The position numbers were made by a program, and so were the translations under genes. A stretch of DNA of 28,338 nt. Source: a virus. The DNA is taken from the IMG/VR virus record IMGVR_UViG_3300025896_000151, positions 1 through 28,338 of that record; one strand, 5' to 3'. How positions within the stretch are numbered: position 1 is the first letter of the stretch; each line of letters begins with the position of its first letter. The notes below the pieces were generated by a model. That model searched no databases, had not been told where the DNA came from, and saw only the letters and a program-made list of their open reading frames with translations. Below are positions 27,078 through 28,338 of the stretch, one piece after another.

Positions 27078-27232
27078 GGGCGGGGCGCGTAGAGAAGCAC
27101 GATGGCAATCGCGCAAAGGGTGGCGCGGGCGGCAGAAAACCAATACTGCGCATCACGGCGCGGGCGGCGAAGAGCATCGCAACTCCACCAGCCGAGGCCG
27201 ACGGAAAAGAAATAGAGGAGGGTGGGAATCAT
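27074..27232 (-). CDS. Small membrane protein (52 aa)
   Basis: ATG at 27232-27230 overlaps the stop of 27229-27762; the stop (27076-27074) overlaps the ATPase start (ATGA at both ends). A hydrophobic N-terminal helix (MIPTLLYFFSVGLGWWSC) and a C-terminal one (AARATLCAIAIVLLYAP) flank a basic loop (ALRRPRRDAQ), giving two transmembrane segments with the loop inside. Overlap at both ends strongly supports a real gene. Function unknown. Confidence 0.65.
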   Translation of the reverse strand: MIPTLLYFFSVGLGWWSCDALRRPRRDAQYWFSAARATLCAIAIVLLYAPRP

Positions 27233-27762
27233 GCGCAGGATGGGAAGTCGGTCTCGAGTTGGAGGAGGTCGGCTTCTTCTTTGGCAAGTTGCGCGCGGCG
27301 TTTGGCTAGGTCTTTTTCAGCTTTGGCGACGGCTTCGTGTGCCCATTTGACGCCTGAGTTTGCATCGCGTTTGGCCCATGCGATGACTTGGCCCATGTTG
27401 GTCGAAAAAGTGTTTTCATACATCATCAGGCCGTCGTGCGTGCAATTGGGCCAGCCGAGTTTCTCGCATTGTTTTTTGAGGATGTGGGGGCCGTCGTAGG
27501 TGTAGACGGTGATGGAAGCGGCGAAAGTGTCGGGCTCGGCGATGAGGGCGCGGAGCTTGGCAAGGTCAGCGGTCATCTCGGCGTGGTAGCGCATCAGCTC
27601 GGCGTTTTCATGGGCCGGGCCGAGGTTTCCCCATGAGACCTGGCCTTCGAAGGTGACGCGGATGAGGTCGGAAATGTAGGGCGAGCCGATGCAGATGCGG
27701 CTTTCGCGGATCTGGACTTGGTGGCCAATGCGGTAGTGGTCTTTGACGTTTTTCCAGCTCAT
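27229..27762 (-). CDS. Conserved-type phage protein with C-terminal coiled coil (177 aa)
   Basis: The N-terminal domain begins MSWKNVKDHYRIGHQVQIRE, and includes ICIGSPYISDLIRV and ITVYTYDGPHILKKQCEKLG, then WPNCTHDGLMMYENTFS. I have seen this pattern in uncharacterised phage proteins. Residues 135-170 form an Ala/Lys/Glu-rich coiled coil (HEAVAKAEKDLAKRRAQLAK). It starts 4 bp inside the stop of the upstream gene and lies before the terminase genes, so it may help packaging or early late-gene functions. Role unknown. Confidence 0.65.
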   Translation of the reverse strand: MSWKNVKDHYRIGHQVQIRESRICIGSPYISDLIRVTFEGQVSWGNLGPAHENAELMRYHAEMTADLAKLRALIAEPDTFAASITVYTYDGPHILKKQCEKLGWPNCTHDGLMMYENTFSTNMGQVIAWAKRDANSGVKWAHEAVAKAEKDLAKRRAQLAKEEADLLQLETDFPSCA

Positions 27763-28338
27763 GGTGTTTGGTAAGCGGACGGTGTTACGGTTGGCACAGA
27801 CTCAGGGGACGGACTTGGGATCGCGTTGGCGTTGGCGGCTGATTGGTAGAGGTGGTCGAAGTGGGCGGCACCGTGGTCGAGGTAGTCGTCGACGGTGTCG
27901 CGGAGTTTGGCGTGGAGCCAGGGGGGGAGGGTGTTGCGGGCGGGGGTCGCGGCGGCGCGCGCAAAGGGGACGAGGAAGCGGGCGGAGAGGAGTTCGGGTT
28001 CGAGGAGGGCGCGGGCTTCTTCGGGGTAGGAGAGGTTGATCAGGCGGCGGGAGAGGTGGTCGAGGTGGCCGTCGATGGCGCGGAGGGTCCAGTAGGCGAG
28101 CGCGGCGACGAGGGCTTCGGCGGCGGGGCGGGGGAGGGTGTCGCCGGCTTCGCGGCCGAGGCGGCTGGCAAGGGTCTCTTCGTCGTAGAGGACGGAGGAG
28201 ATCAACTTGAGGGCGTCGGTGGCGTCTTTGATGCCGGAGAGGTCGCCGCGGGATTGGGCGAGGCCGAGTTTGTGGTCGGCGAAGGCGCGGCGGTGGCGGA
28301 GGGAGGGGATGACGTTGGTGGCGTCGGGGGGCGGGGCG
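27759..28338 (-). CDS. Unidentified protein upstream of terminase, truncated by the window edge (at least 193 aa)
   Basis: The frame is open to the right edge (no start codon is required inside it) and has plausible protein sequence throughout, for instance AFADHKLGLAQSRGDLSGIK and LKLISSVLYDEETLASRLGR, then a helical body (YWTLRAIDGHLDHLSRRLIN). The stop overlaps the next ATG by 4 bp (ATGA). It is helical, with neither HTH nor catalytic motif visible in the part present. Its place just before the terminase cluster would suit a small terminase subunit or head-completion accessory, but this is a positional guess. Confidence 0.55.
   Translation of the reverse strand, partial: APPPDATNVIPSLRHRRAFADHKLGLAQSRGDLSGIKDATDALKLISSVLYDEETLASRLGREAGDTLPRPAAEALVAALAYWTLRAIDGHLDHLSRRLINLSYPEEARALLEPELLSARFLVPFARAAATPARNTLPPWLHAKLRDTVDDYLDHGAAHFDHLYQSAANANAIPSPSPESVPTVTPSAYQTP

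Noticed and set aside
1-28338. tRNA, rRNA, integrase and attachment sites
   Set aside because: No tRNA-like cloverleaf, rRNA segment or recombinase motif was noticed on either strand. Repeat ends do not look like att cores. Integration status therefore remains unsettled.

Overview
The window is the late (virion and lysis) region of a tailed, siphovirus-type phage or prophage. From about 2 kb to the right edge every recognisable gene lies on the minus strand, so transcription runs right to left. The host is probably a high-GC Verrucomicrobiota bacterium (Opitutales-like). That is an inference from base composition and from intergenic palindromes (ACCACGGAT...ATCCGTGGT and CACGGGCT-GGAA-AGCCCGTG) of a type I associate with such chromosomes. 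No integrase, attachment site, tRNA or rRNA is visible, so integration cannot be shown.

Reading with transcription: an unidentified protein that runs off the edge (27759-28338); a conserved phage protein and a small membrane protein; the terminase motor (25935-27077); two foreign-looking small genes (25372-25923); the terminase nuclease as a separate gene (24661-25338); a gpW-position protein; portal (22529-24088); S49 prohead protease (21683-22477); scaffold-like protein (21041-21640); major capsid protein (20016-20894) followed by a terminator. Next comes an unexpected block of six non-structural genes (14762-19797): two or three glycosyltransferases, a zinc-type medium-chain dehydrogenase, and split alpha/beta subunits of a thiamine-diphosphate E1/transketolase-like enzyme. 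Virion genes then resume in canonical siphophage order: head closure, tail completion, tail terminator, tail tube (with terminator), assembly-chaperone position, tape measure, then five tail-tip or fibre-type proteins (4844-9965).

The left end carries a compact lysis region of overlapping small genes (3231-4460: papain/MOA-like peptidase, Pam3-gp28-like holin, spanin-like peptides, two lipoproteins), a calcineurin-like phosphoesterase, a winged-helix protein, and a divergent pair of ribbon-helix-helix regulators around a three-half-site operator (1356-1382). A few small unknown genes follow (99-1080).

Two points stand out. First, a glycan/sugar-metabolism cassette sits inside the structural operon, between two copies of a repeat. 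Second, ten copies of one roughly 80-bp imperfect palindrome, all in the same orientation, sit at the 3' ends of late genes; one is translated as the C-terminal tail of a virion gene. The large terminase is also split exactly between its motor and nuclease domains by a roughly 600-bp insert carrying two genes.
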